Of a DNA stretch of 64,000 bases, positions 35,293-42,945 are shown one piece after another (the first letter of the stretch is position 1; each line of letters opens with the position of its first letter). Made by a program: the position numbers and the translations under genes. The notes beneath the pieces are model-generated. The model worked only from the letters and a program-made list of their open reading frames with translations. It did not search any database and was not told where the DNA came from. This DNA comes from DATHRK01 sp035465395. Lineage in GTDB: Bacteria > Gemmatimonadota > Gemmatimonadetes > Longimicrobiales > RSA9. The DNA is taken from NCBI GenBank assembly GCA_035465395.1, contig DATHRK010000046.1, positions 121,239 to 185,238 of the forward strand. The letters are read 5' to 3'.

Positions 35293-37020
35293 TTGGTCTC
35301 CGCGCGCACGCGCAGGCTCGCGACTCGTCTGACCCGGCTCCCAAGCTGGGCGGCGCTGACCTTGGGCACGGCCGTGGTGATCGGCGTGATCGCCGCGGCC
35401 GTGTTCGGGTACCGGACCTGGGACTACATCGAGCACGACAACGAGTTCTGTCTGTCGTGCCACCTGATGGTCGAGCCCTACGAGCAGTTCGCCGAAAGCG
35501 CGCACCGGGGGCTCGGCTGCAAGGCCTGCCACAAGCCGGACCTCATCAGCCGCTCCCAGATGGGCCTGACCCAGATACTCGAGGACCCCGACAGTCTCGG
35601 CGTCCACGCCGAAGTGCCGAACGGCAAGTGCGAGTCCTGCCACATCGAGGGAGATCCCGACAGTTGGCGTTTGATTGCCTCTTCTGTGGGGCACCGCGTG
35701 CACTTCGAGTCGGAGGACAGCGCGCTGCAGGGGCTGCGGTGCGTGGAGTGCCACTCCACGTCGGTCCACGAGTTCGCGGCCACCGATCAGACCTGCGGAC
35801 AATCGGGCTGCCACGAGGACACGCGTATCCGCCTGGGCGAGATGGGCAACCTGACGATCCACTGCGTCGCCTGTCACGAGTTCAATCGGCCCGAGGAGGC
35901 CCTGGCGGACGCGGGCGATCCAGAGCTTCGGCCAGGGGGCGCCGAGTGCCTCAGTTGTCACGCGATGCGCCGGCTGGTGGGGGACATGCCGGTGGACGAG
36001 CCTCACGGCGGCGCGTGCGGCGACTGCCACAACCCTCACGAGCAGGCGTCTCCGGCGCAGGCGGTCGAGTCCTGCGGCGCGGCCGGCTGCCACGCCACCC
36101 CCCACACCCTGACGCCGATGCACCGGGGGCTGCCGGACGGCACGCTGCCCCAGTGCACGCTGTGCCACGCGGCGCACGACTCCGAGCTGGTCGAGCCCAC
36201 GTGCACGGCGTGTCATCTCGATCCGGACGCCCGCGCCGTGCCGCCCCCGCCGCCGGGTGCGGGCGCCGAGCGGCCGGTCGCCTTGCTGAGGCGGCTGCTG
36301 GCCACGCTCGGGCCGACGCCTGCCAGCGCCCAGGAGCGACGGCCGGACCGCACGGGCTCCGGACCCCCGGCGCAGGAGCCGGGGGGAACGGCTCCGGGCG
36401 ACGACTTCACCCACGGGCAGCACGCCGGGGTCACGTGCACGCGGTGCCATTCCAGCGAGCAGACCCACGGCGCGGTGTCCGTCCGTACGCTCGCCGACTG
36501 CCGCTCTTGCCACCACACCGATCCGGTGGCTGCGCAGTGCGCGGGGTGCCATCCGCCCGTTCGATTGCGTGGCCCGATGCAGCTCACGCGGGCACTCGCG
36601 ATGCCCATCGCCGCGGGGCGGGCTCCGGCGAGGACGGTTGCCTTCAACCACGCCGAACACGCCACGGAGGAGTGCGGGGCCTGCCATGCCGGAGGCCTCG
36701 CACGCCCGGCCACGGCCGCCGCCTGCGGCGACTGCCACGAGCGGCACCACGACCCGGCGGTGCGCTGTGCGTCCTGCCACGTCGAGGCGCCGGAATCGGC
36801 CCATCCGGTCGAGGTCGTGCATCTGACGTGCGGGGGGTCGGGTTGCCACTCCTCCGAGCTGTTCCCCGCGACGCCGCCCAGAACACGTACGGCCTGCCTG
36901 GCCTGTCACCAGGAGCTGGAGGATCACGAGCCCGGCCGGCGCTGCGCCGAATGCCACGCCCTCTCGGACGCCCCGCGCGCGGCACTGCCGACCGCCGGCA
37001 GATCCCCGGCGTCGCGATGA
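35293..37020 (+). CDS. Large membrane-anchored multihaem cytochrome c (20 haem motifs)
   Basis: 575 aa. The N-terminal anchor LTLGTAVVIGVIAAAVFGY is followed by a NapC/NirT-like start (NEFCLSCHLMVEPYEQFAES, CKACHKPDLISR). Counting by eye there are 17 CxxCH motifs and three CX4CH motifs (CGQSGCH, CGAAGCH, CGGSGCH), 20 possible haem sites. They fall in two blocks of 11 and 9, separated by a Pro-rich linker at about residues 315-370. That layout suggests two cytochrome modules joined by a flexible linker, passing electrons from the quinone pool through the periplasm. The start is a TTG and an alternative is unclear. It leads a five-gene overlapping operon. Confidence 0.9.
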   Translation: MVSARTRRLATRLTRLPSWAALTLGTAVVIGVIAAAVFGYRTWDYIEHDNEFCLSCHLMVEPYEQFAESAHRGLGCKACHKPDLISRSQMGLTQILEDPDSLGVHAEVPNGKCESCHIEGDPDSWRLIASSVGHRVHFESEDSALQGLRCVECHSTSVHEFAATDQTCGQSGCHEDTRIRLGEMGNLTIHCVACHEFNRPEEALADAGDPELRPGGAECLSCHAMRRLVGDMPVDEPHGGACGDCHNPHEQASPAQAVESCGAAGCHATPHTLTPMHRGLPDGTLPQCTLCHAAHDSELVEPTCTACHLDPDARAVPPPPPGAGAERPVALLRRLLATLGPTPASAQERRPDRTGSGPPAQEPGGTAPGDDFTHGQHAGVTCTRCHSSEQTHGAVSVRTLADCRSCHHTDPVAAQCAGCHPPVRLRGPMQLTRALAMPIAAGRAPARTVAFNHAEHATEECGACHAGGLARPATAAACGDCHERHHDPAVRCASCHVEAPESAHPVEVVHLTCGGSGCHSSELFPATPPRTRTACLACHQELEDHEPGRRCAECHALSDAPRAALPTAGRSPASR

Positions 37021-37136
37021 ACGGGCGCGGGGCCCTCGGCTTGCGCGCGGCGCTGGCCGCGGCGCACCTCGCGGCCGCGACGAGGCAGGTGTGCCCGGAA
37101 TGTCACTTCAGGAATCCGGTGGGAGGGAACCCATGA
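37017..37136 (+). CDS. 39-residue exported peptide with one CxxCH
   Basis: The ATG overlaps the multihaem stop by 4 bp and its stop overlaps the next ATG by 4 bp, so it is held in a chain of coupled genes. It encodes a leader-like Ala/Leu-rich stretch (RAALAAAHLAAATRQ) and then VCPECHFRNPVGGNP with one haem-binding motif. If cleaved after the Ala-rich stretch, the mature peptide would be about 16 residues. That is tiny for a cytochrome. It may be a remnant, a coupling leader, or a haem-bearing micro-subunit. No family is recognised. Confidence 0.6.
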   Translation: MNGRGALGLRAALAAAHLAAATRQVCPECHFRNPVGGNP

Positions 37137-37510
37137 CGAAGCAACGGCCGCGCCTCGCCATGCTGGGCCTGCTGGTGGCCTCGCTCGCGCCGGCATGTCG
37201 GCCCGACGACCAACCCGCGCGTAGCATCGACCCCGACGCCGCCGAGCGGACACGGGCGGAGCTGCCGGCCGAGCTGGTCGAGCACCTGGACAGCGGCAAC
37301 GCAGCGTACCGCGCCCGCGACTTCGAGGAAGCGCGCGACCGGTACCGCGCGGCGGTCGCCATGGACTCGACGTCCACGGCGGCGTGGTTCGGCGTGTTCA
37401 TGGCCGAGCGCGCTCTCGGAAACGCCGAGGCGGCGGAGGAGGCGCTGATGCGCGCACAGGACCTGGCGCCCGGCGCGAGCCTCATCCACGGCTCCGAGGA
37501 CGAGGGGTGA
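37133..37510 (+). CDS. TPR-containing lipoprotein
   Basis: 125 aa, overlapping both neighbours by 4 bp. The leader LAMLGLLVASLAPACRP ends in a lipobox-like PAC. Then come TPR helices: LVEHLDSGNAAYRARDFEEA (helix pair), RDRYRAAVAMDSTSTAAWFG and ALGNAEAAEEALMRAQDLAPG. The repeat pattern W/L-G-Y-A-F-A-P is clear in at least two units. It is probably anchored in a membrane and acts as an assembly or docking factor for the cytochromes of the operon. Confidence 0.82.
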   Translation: MTKQRPRLAMLGLLVASLAPACRPDDQPARSIDPDAAERTRAELPAELVEHLDSGNAAYRARDFEEARDRYRAAVAMDSTSTAAWFGVFMAERALGNAEAAEEALMRAQDLAPGASLIHGSEDEG

Positions 37511-37974
37511 GCGCGAGGCGCTGTAGGATCGCCGCTGCCTTGCTGCTCGCCTCATCCGTCGGGGCGTGCCAGGAGCCCGAGTTCGAGCCGCCCTCGCGCG
37601 CCGAGCGCGTGGAGGAGGCCGCGGCCCGTTTCGACCCCGCGATGTTCGACACCATTTCGTGGGCGAGCGAGGCCCAGCGGGTCCTGGAAGGCAACGCCGT
37701 GTACGCCGCGGAGTGCAGGCGCTGCCACGGCACGGTGGGCCGGGGAGGCACCGGGTACGCTCGGTCGCGTGGGCTCGAGGTGCCGTCCCTGGTGGAGGCC
37801 GACTGGCCCTACGCAGACGATCCCCTGGCGGTGCGGCGGCGCATCTTCACGGGCCACGAGGAGGGCATGCCCACCTGGGGCATTGCCGGGATCAGCGCCC
37901 GACAGATCGACGCGGTCGCGGCCTACCTCACCGACGACCTGCGCCCGGAGATCCTGGAAGGGGAGGCTCCGTGA
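37507..37974 (+). CDS. Mono-haem cytochrome c lipoprotein
   Basis: 155 aa from a GTG in a 4-bp overlap. The leader IAAALLLASSVGACQEP has lipobox GAC. One haem site CRRCHGTVGRGGTGYARSRG follows, then LVEADWPYADDPLAVRRRIF and the Met ligand segment GHEEGMPTWGIAGIS, and the closing helix IDAVAAYLTDDL. This is a class I cytochrome c (about 100-residue domain). It can carry electrons between the multihaem protein or a complex and the ba3 oxidase encoded next. Confidence 0.9.
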   Translation: MSARRCRIAAALLLASSVGACQEPEFEPPSRAERVEEAAARFDPAMFDTISWASEAQRVLEGNAVYAAECRRCHGTVGRGGTGYARSRGLEVPSLVEADWPYADDPLAVRRRIFTGHEEGMPTWGIAGISARQIDAVAAYLTDDLRPEILEGEAP

Positions 37975-38426
37975 GCCGACGGCCCAAGTTCCGCGCAATG
38001 AAGCGAGACGAGGTCGAGGCGGTCCTGTCCCGCAACAGCGTCGCGCGCCTCGCCTACCTGCTGGATGGGAAGGTGGACATCGAGCCCATCCACTACGTGT
38101 TCGCCGACCGAACGATCTACGGCCGCACCGCGCCGGGGACCAAGCTGAACGCGCTGGGTCGCGACTACTGGGTCGCCGTCGAGGTCGATGAAGTGGACGC
38201 CATGTTCGACTGGCGAAGCGTAGTGGTGCACGGCAGTTTTCACCGCATCCCCCCCGACCAGCCCGGCACCCAGCAGGTTCTCTGGCAGCGAGCGGTGGAC
38301 GCGCTGCGAGGCCTCATCCCGGAAGCCCTCACGGTCGACGACCCCACCCCGCATCGTACGGTGATCTTCCGGATTCCGATCCAGAAGGCGACGGGGCGGA
38401 CGGCGTCGAGCGGGGCCTCCAGCTAA
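37971..38426 (+). CDS. Pyridoxamine 5'-phosphate oxidase-like flavin-binding protein
   Basis: 151 aa. GTG start in a 4-bp overlap. Split-barrel flavoprotein pattern: FRAMKRDEVEAVLSRNSVAR, LAYLLDGKVDIEPIHYVFAD, IYGRTAPGTKLNALGRDYWV, then VEVDEVDAMFDWRSVVVHGS. This is the 'nitroimidazole resistance/PNPOx-like' type that binds FMN or F420. The role in a cytochrome operon is unknown: perhaps a small reductase or redox sensor. It is the last gene of the five-gene run. Confidence 0.85.
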   Translation: MSRRPKFRAMKRDEVEAVLSRNSVARLAYLLDGKVDIEPIHYVFADRTIYGRTAPGTKLNALGRDYWVAVEVDEVDAMFDWRSVVVHGSFHRIPPDQPGTQQVLWQRAVDALRGLIPEALTVDDPTPHRTVIFRIPIQKATGRTASSGASS

Positions 38427-38479
38427 GCCTCGAATCCCCGGCGCGACAAGGGGCTGGCGGGGCGAGGAGCCAGGCCCGA

Positions 38480-38522
38480 CTGTGGGGAATGCCCTTACAG
38501 TATTTACGCCCCCGCCCCACAG
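38480..38522. promoter_or_regulatory. Inverted repeat upstream of the ba3 oxidase genes
   Basis: CTGTGGGG at 38480-38487 and CCCCACAG at 38515-38522 form a perfect 8-bp inverted repeat 27 nt apart. Between them is AATGCCCTTACAGTATTTAC, AT-rich for this genome. It lies about 80-120 nt before the cbaD-side gene start at 38600. It could be a protein operator or an mRNA leader hairpin. CTGTGGGGAA is also seen at 34767-34777 (reverse) and 51607-51617. Confidence 0.45.
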
Positions 38523-38599
38523 CCCCACCCCTTCCGGCGGGTCAATTTCGCCCCCATCGGGCGCACGCCGCGCCTCCAGACCACGAGCGAACCGATCGT

Positions 38600-38869
38600 A
38601 TGGACCCCAAGCGAACCGAAAGCCCGGCCGCTCCCGTACTCGTCGCCGCCATGGCCGTGGCGGTGCTCGCCGGTGCACCGCTGGTCTACGTGGTATGGGA
38701 TGCCTTGAACCAGCTGCTCACAGGCAACGTGTCGGAGATCGCCGCGTTGCCGGCGCTCGTCGCCACGGTCGTCTTCGCCGCCCTTCTGTGGGTGCTCGGC
38801 CGCTCGGTCATGCGCGCCATGGGACACGACGACGACCGCGCCACGCAATCCGATCCGGAGGCACGATGA
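38600..38869 (+). CDS. Small two-helix membrane protein of the oxidase operon
   Basis: 89 aa, ATG at 38600, stop overlapping the next gene's ATG. Two predicted membrane helices: VLVAAMAVAVLAGAPLVYVV and IAALPALVATVVFAALLWVL. N- and C-terminal tails are polar (MDPKRTESP; RATQSDPEAR). It has no motif I recognise. The position suggests an accessory subunit or assembly factor for the ba3 oxidase. Its start follows the inverted repeat above by about 80 nt. Confidence 0.7.
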   Translation: MDPKRTESPAAPVLVAAMAVAVLAGAPLVYVVWDALNQLLTGNVSEIAALPALVATVVFAALLWVLGRSVMRAMGHDDDRATQSDPEAR

Positions 38870-39075
38870 CCGATGGCCCGGTGGGTGATCGCGGCGCCCG
38901 TCTCGACGAGGCCGGGGCCCCGGACGTCGGCGGCGAGTCGGCCGGCCGCGTCGCCGATCCCCTTCCTCCGCACGCCGAGCCGGTCGTGACCGGGACGGTG
39001 TTCATCATGCTCGTGTTCCTCATGGCGCTGGCAGGTCTGTGGGGAATCATGTACGTGGTCCTCCTCGGGAGGTGA
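38866..39075 (+). CDS. cbaD: ba3-type cytochrome c oxidase subunit IIa
   Basis: 69 aa, starting in a 4-bp overlap. A polar N-terminal arm of about 40 residues leads to a single membrane helix, VVTGTVFIMLVFLMALAGLW, then GIMYVVLLGR. This is the form of subunit IIa of B-family (ba3) oxidases, a one-helix subunit that fills the place of a missing helix of subunit II. The next gene is subunit II with only 3 bp between. Its N-terminal arm is longer than in Thermus. Confidence 0.85.
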   Translation: MTDGPVGDRGARLDEAGAPDVGGESAGRVADPLPPHAEPVVTGTVFIMLVFLMALAGLWGIMYVVLLGR

Positions 39076-39078
39076 GGC

Positions 39079-39546
39079 GTGAAGGTCCACAGCTACGAGC
39101 GAGCGTTCCTGGTGGTGGGTGCGGTCATGCTCGTCGTGTTCGGGGCCGCGCTCACCTACGCATCCGTGGCGCTCGGCATCCACCTGCCCGGTGCGGTCAG
39201 CAGGGTCGACCCGGCGACGGTCCGCTCCACTCCTCCGTTCGACGCCACGGGGGTCCGCGAGACCGGACCCGACCGCTACGAGGTCGTCATGCTCGCTTCG
39301 GCCTGGCAGTTCCAGCCGTCGGAGATCCGCGTGCCCGCAGGCGCCGAGGTGACGTTTCTCGCGACCTCGACCGACGTCATCCACGGCGTCCACGTCGACG
39401 ACAGCCGCGTCAACATGATGCTCATTCCCGGGCAGGTGTCACGGAACACGTACACCTTCGAGGAGCCGGGAGAATACCTGATGGTGTGCCACGAGTACTG
39501 CGGCCTGAACCACCACAACATGTACGGAAAGGTGGTGGTGGAATGA
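39079..39546 (+). CDS. cbaB: ba3-type cytochrome c oxidase subunit II (CuA)
   Basis: 155 aa from a GTG. One N-terminal helix (AFLVVGAVMLVVFGAALTYA) is followed by a cupredoxin domain. CuA ligands are present: His in STDVIHGVHVDDS, then LMVCHEYCGLNHHNMYGKVV supplying Cys, Cys, His and Met. The Glu-carbonyl region (CHEYCG) matches. It takes electrons from cytochrome c and hands them to subunit I. Start choice: the GTG 3 bp after cbaD is the only start giving a full anchor. Confidence 0.95.
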   Translation: MKVHSYERAFLVVGAVMLVVFGAALTYASVALGIHLPGAVSRVDPATVRSTPPFDATGVRETGPDRYEVVMLASAWQFQPSEIRVPAGAEVTFLATSTDVIHGVHVDDSRVNMMLIPGQVSRNTYTFEEPGEYLMVCHEYCGLNHHNMYGKVVVE

Positions 39547-41210
39547 GCACCGCGGTCGTCCGCGACCCCGAGGGCTGGACGCTGCCCGATGCGCAGGGCC
39601 GGCTGCTCCGCTGGACCATCTACATCGGCTACTTCGCGCTGGCCGCCGGGGTGGCACACGGGCTCGCCCAGGCGCTTTCGTACGGGGGCATCGACATCCT
39701 CCAGTACTTCCCGCTGCTGGAGAGCTACTACCAGGGGCTGACGGCGCACGGGGTGGCCAACGCGCTCTTCATGACGTTCGCCTTCTCGAACGGCTTCCTG
39801 CCGCTCCTGACCGCCCGGGCACTGGGGCGCCCGCTCCACACGGGGCTGCTCCACGCGAGCCTGTGGACGCTGGTCACCGCGAACGTCCTGGTCATCTACG
39901 CCGTGACCACGAACCAGGCTTCGGTCCTGTACACGTCGTACGCGCCGTTGCAGGCCCACTGGACGTACTACCTGGGACTCGTCCTGCTGGTGGTCAGCAC
40001 GTATCTGGCCGCGGCCAACATGTTCGTCGTGCTCGTGGGCTGGCGTAAGGAGAACGCGGGCGAGCGCATCCCGCTGCTGGCCTTCATCAGCGTCGCCTCT
40101 TACGCCATGTGGCTGCTGGCGTCGCTGGGTGTGGCGGTCAGCTTCATCGGTTTCCTGCTGCCCTGGTCGCTGGGGCTGATCGAGCGCGTGGACCCGCTGT
40201 TGAACCGCACCCTCTTCTGGCTGACCGGCCACGCGATCGTCTACGCGTGGCTGCTGCCGGCGTACGTGTCGTGGTACGCGCTGATCCCGCGTCAGGTGGA
40301 CGGAAAGCTGATCAGCGACAACCTGACACGCGTGGTCTTCGTCCTGTTCCTGCTGCTGTCGATCCCCACCGGCTTCCACCACCAGTACACCGACCCGGGT
40401 ATCGACACCAAGATCAAGGCGGCGCACGCGGTCCTCACGTTCGGGGTCTTCTATCCGAGTCTCGCCACCGCGTTCAGCGTGGTGGCCGCGCTGGAAATCG
40501 GGGGGCGGATGCGGGGCGGCACCGGGCTGCTCGGGTGGATCAAGAAGCTGCCCTGGGGCGACCCCTCGGTGGCGGCACAGCTCCTCGCCATGTTCACGTT
40601 CGTGTTCGGCGGGATCACCGGCCTGATCAACGCGAGCTTCACGGTGAACCAGGTAGTCCACAACACCGCTTGGGTGCCGGGCCACTTCCACATGACGGTG
40701 GGGAGCGCGGTCGCGCTGACGTTCATCGGCATCGCGTACTGGCTGATCCCCTACCTCACGGGTCGCGAGCTACGCTGGCCGAAGCTGGCCGTGGCGCAGT
40801 CGTGGATCTACACGATCGGCGTACTGATCTTCGCGCGCGGCATGATCTCCGGGGGGCTGAACGGGATGCCGCGCCGTACGTTCCTCGCGGAGGCGGGCTA
40901 CACCGGCGATGGTTGGGGGCTGGCGGGCGCGCTGACGGCCATCGGCGGCAGCCTCATGACGGTCGGCGCCGTGCTGTTCTTCGTGGTCATCGTGGCCACG
41001 GCGCTCACCGGGAGGAAGGGCGCGGGGCCCAAGGACATCCCCGTGTCGGAGACGCTCACGCCGCCCGGCACGAAGCCATGGGAGCGGCGCCTCGACAACC
41101 TCGGCCTATGGATGGCGGTCGCCGTGGCGCTCATCGTGATCGCGTACGCGCCGTTCTTCCTCGGCTACCTGCCCCCGAACATGGTGTCGGCGGGCTTCAG
41201 CATCTGGTGA
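39543..41210 (+). CDS. cbaA: ba3-type haem-copper oxidase subunit I
   Basis: 555 aa, ATG in a 4-bp overlap with subunit II. About 13 helices. Conserved ligands: HGVANALFMTFAF (low-spin haem His), ALFWLTGHAIVYAWLLPAYV (CuB His and the following Tyr region), HHQYTDPGID, and VVHNTAWVPGHFHMTVGSAV (CuB His pairs and haem b/a3 ligands). It lacks the D-channel residues of A-type oxidases, as expected for the B family. High O2 affinity is typical. It reduces O2 to water and pumps protons. Confidence 0.96.
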   Translation: MSTAVVRDPEGWTLPDAQGRLLRWTIYIGYFALAAGVAHGLAQALSYGGIDILQYFPLLESYYQGLTAHGVANALFMTFAFSNGFLPLLTARALGRPLHTGLLHASLWTLVTANVLVIYAVTTNQASVLYTSYAPLQAHWTYYLGLVLLVVSTYLAAANMFVVLVGWRKENAGERIPLLAFISVASYAMWLLASLGVAVSFIGFLLPWSLGLIERVDPLLNRTLFWLTGHAIVYAWLLPAYVSWYALIPRQVDGKLISDNLTRVVFVLFLLLSIPTGFHHQYTDPGIDTKIKAAHAVLTFGVFYPSLATAFSVVAALEIGGRMRGGTGLLGWIKKLPWGDPSVAAQLLAMFTFVFGGITGLINASFTVNQVVHNTAWVPGHFHMTVGSAVALTFIGIAYWLIPYLTGRELRWPKLAVAQSWIYTIGVLIFARGMISGGLNGMPRRTFLAEAGYTGDGWGLAGALTAIGGSLMTVGAVLFFVVIVATALTGRKGAGPKDIPVSETLTPPGTKPWERRLDNLGLWMAVAVALIVIAYAPFFLGYLPPNMVSAGFSIW

Positions 41211-41235
41211 TGGACGCGCTCGGAGGGACGGAACC

Positions 41236-42240
41236 ATGATACCCGGACTCGCTCGCGCACTGGCGCTGGATCTCCGCTGGAAGATCCTGATCGCCAACGC
41301 CGCGCTCGTGGGGGCGGCGGCCCTCGTGGGTGCGCTCGCGGGAGGCGACGCGCCCGCCGCCCCTGAGCGCGCGCTCGCGGTCGTGATCCTCGGCGCCGCC
41401 CTGACCATCCCCATCAACGGCGTCCTCGTGGGCACCGCCCTGCGCCCGCTGCGCAGCCTGGAGGAGACCGCCGAGCGCGTCGCCTCGGGCGATCTCACCG
41501 CGCGGGCGCCGATCTCGCCGCTCGCCGATCGGACCTTCCGGCGGCTGGTGGTCACCTTCAACCGGATGCTGAGCCGCGTGGAGACTCTGGAGGATGGGCT
41601 GCGACAGATCGTGATGCGGATCACCGAATCCGGCGAGGACGAGCGTCGCAGGCTCGCCGAGCGGCTTCGCGAGGACACGGCGCAGGGCCTGGCGGCGGCG
41701 CTTCTCACCTTGAGACGGGCGGCGACGCTGTCCGACGAGGCGGAGCGCACCCGTGAGCTCATCCGCGTCCGCGACAGCCTGGCCGCGGCTATGACCGGCT
41801 CGACGGATCTGGCGGACGGGCTTCGTCCGCCGGGTCTGGACGCCCTCGGGCTGGTGGGCGCGCTTGCCGCCCTTGCCCGCCGGACAGGGCAGGAAGGGGC
41901 GCTGGCCGTCGACCTGGAGGTGTCGGACTTGCCCGAGATGCCGGAGCGCGTGCAGCTCACGCTCTACCGGGCCGCGGAGGAGGCATTGAGGAACGTCAGC
42001 CGGCACGCCCAGGCGCAGGCCGTGCGCATCTCGCTCGCGGAGGTCGACGGCGAGATCGTGCTGGACGTGGCCGACGACGGACAGGGTTTCGACTACGGCC
42101 AGGGCACGGCCCAAGGACTGGGACTGCTGTGGCTTGGTGAACGGGCGCGGGCGCTGGGTGGGCGCGCCGACGTATTCTGCGCTCCCGGGCGCGGTACCCG
42201 CGTCACAGTCAGCGTCCCCATGAAAGAAGGGAGGTGGTGA
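41236..42240 (+). CDS. Degenerate NarL-type sensor kinase (phospho-acceptor His replaced by Arg)
   Basis: 334 aa. Two N-terminal helices (KILIANAALVGAAALVGALA and ALAVVILGAALTIPINGVLV) flank a very short loop. Then a HAMP domain (ALRPLRSLEETAERVASGDL) and a HisKA_3-like helix ERRRLAERLREDTAQGL. In the family this helix reads E-R-x-R-I-A-R-E-L-H-D. Here the His and Asp are Arg145 and Glu146, so it should not autophosphorylate. The ATPase domain is intact: AAEEALRNVSRHAQ (N box), VADDGQGFD (G1) and TAQGLGLLWLGERARALGG. Its stop overlaps the response regulator's ATG by 1 bp. Confidence 0.9.
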   Translation: MIPGLARALALDLRWKILIANAALVGAAALVGALAGGDAPAAPERALAVVILGAALTIPINGVLVGTALRPLRSLEETAERVASGDLTARAPISPLADRTFRRLVVTFNRMLSRVETLEDGLRQIVMRITESGEDERRRLAERLREDTAQGLAAALLTLRRAATLSDEAERTRELIRVRDSLAAAMTGSTDLADGLRPPGLDALGLVGALAALARRTGQEGALAVDLEVSDLPEMPERVQLTLYRAAEEALRNVSRHAQAQAVRISLAEVDGEIVLDVADDGQGFDYGQGTAQGLGLLWLGERARALGGRADVFCAPGRGTRVTVSVPMKEGRW

Positions 42241-42893
42241 TGAGCGATGAGCTCCGCGTCCTGTTGGTGGACGATCATGCTATCCTGCGGGCAGGGCTGC
42301 GCGCCCTGCTCGACGCCGAGGCGGACATGCGCGTCGTGGGGGAGGCAGGGTCCGGCGAGGAAGCCATCGACCTGCTTCCGCACGTGAAACCCGATATCGT
42401 CGTGATGGACATCACGATGCCGGGCATGGGGGGAGTGGAAGCGACGAGGCGCATCATGGAAGCCGAGGAGCCTCCCTACGTGCTGATCCTCACGATGCAC
42501 GGAGAGGAGGAGCACCTGCTCTCGGTGCTGGAAGCCGGCGGGGCCGGATTCGTGCGGAAGACCAGCGCCGACGAGGACCTGACCAAGGCGATTCGCACAG
42601 TGGCGGCGGACCAGGTCTTCCTCTACCCGGCCGCGGCCAAGCTCCTGCTGAACGGGTATCGTGTGCAGCAGGGCAAGTCCGATGATGACCCGCTCGATCC
42701 GCTGAGCGAACGCGAGCGGCAGGTACTCGCCATGACGGCCGAGGGTTTCAGCTCGACCGAAATCGGCAGCAAGCTGTTCATCTCGCCGAAGACCGTCGAC
42801 ACCTACCGCTCCAGGATCATGGACAAACTGGAGCTGCACCACCGCTCCGAACTGGTCCGTTTCGCGCTGCGCACGGGATTGCTGAGCGCCTGA
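42240..42893 (+). CDS. NarL/FixJ-family response regulator
   Basis: 217 aa. Receiver domain: LVDDHAILRAGLRALL, phospho-acceptor Asp in VVMDITMPGMGG (residue about 54), Thr/Ser in LILTMHGEE, Lys in GFVRKTSADED. C-terminal LuxR HTH: LSERERQVLAMTAEGFSSTE, then SPKTVDTYRSRIMDKLELHH. All receiver residues needed for phosphorylation are present, while its partner kinase lacks the His. GGGAGG precedes the ATG at 42240. GTGs at 42234 and 42237 are less likely. Targets are probably the oxidase or the nos genes nearby. Confidence 0.95.
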   Translation: MSDELRVLLVDDHAILRAGLRALLDAEADMRVVGEAGSGEEAIDLLPHVKPDIVVMDITMPGMGGVEATRRIMEAEEPPYVLILTMHGEEEHLLSVLEAGGAGFVRKTSADEDLTKAIRTVAADQVFLYPAAAKLLLNGYRVQQGKSDDDPLDPLSERERQVLAMTAEGFSSTEIGSKLFISPKTVDTYRSRIMDKLELHHRSELVRFALRTGLLSA

Positions 42894-42945
42894 CTCCGGA
42901 GAGGGCGCGGACGCGCGGGCGGGCTTCCTCGTCTATGTTAAGGGC

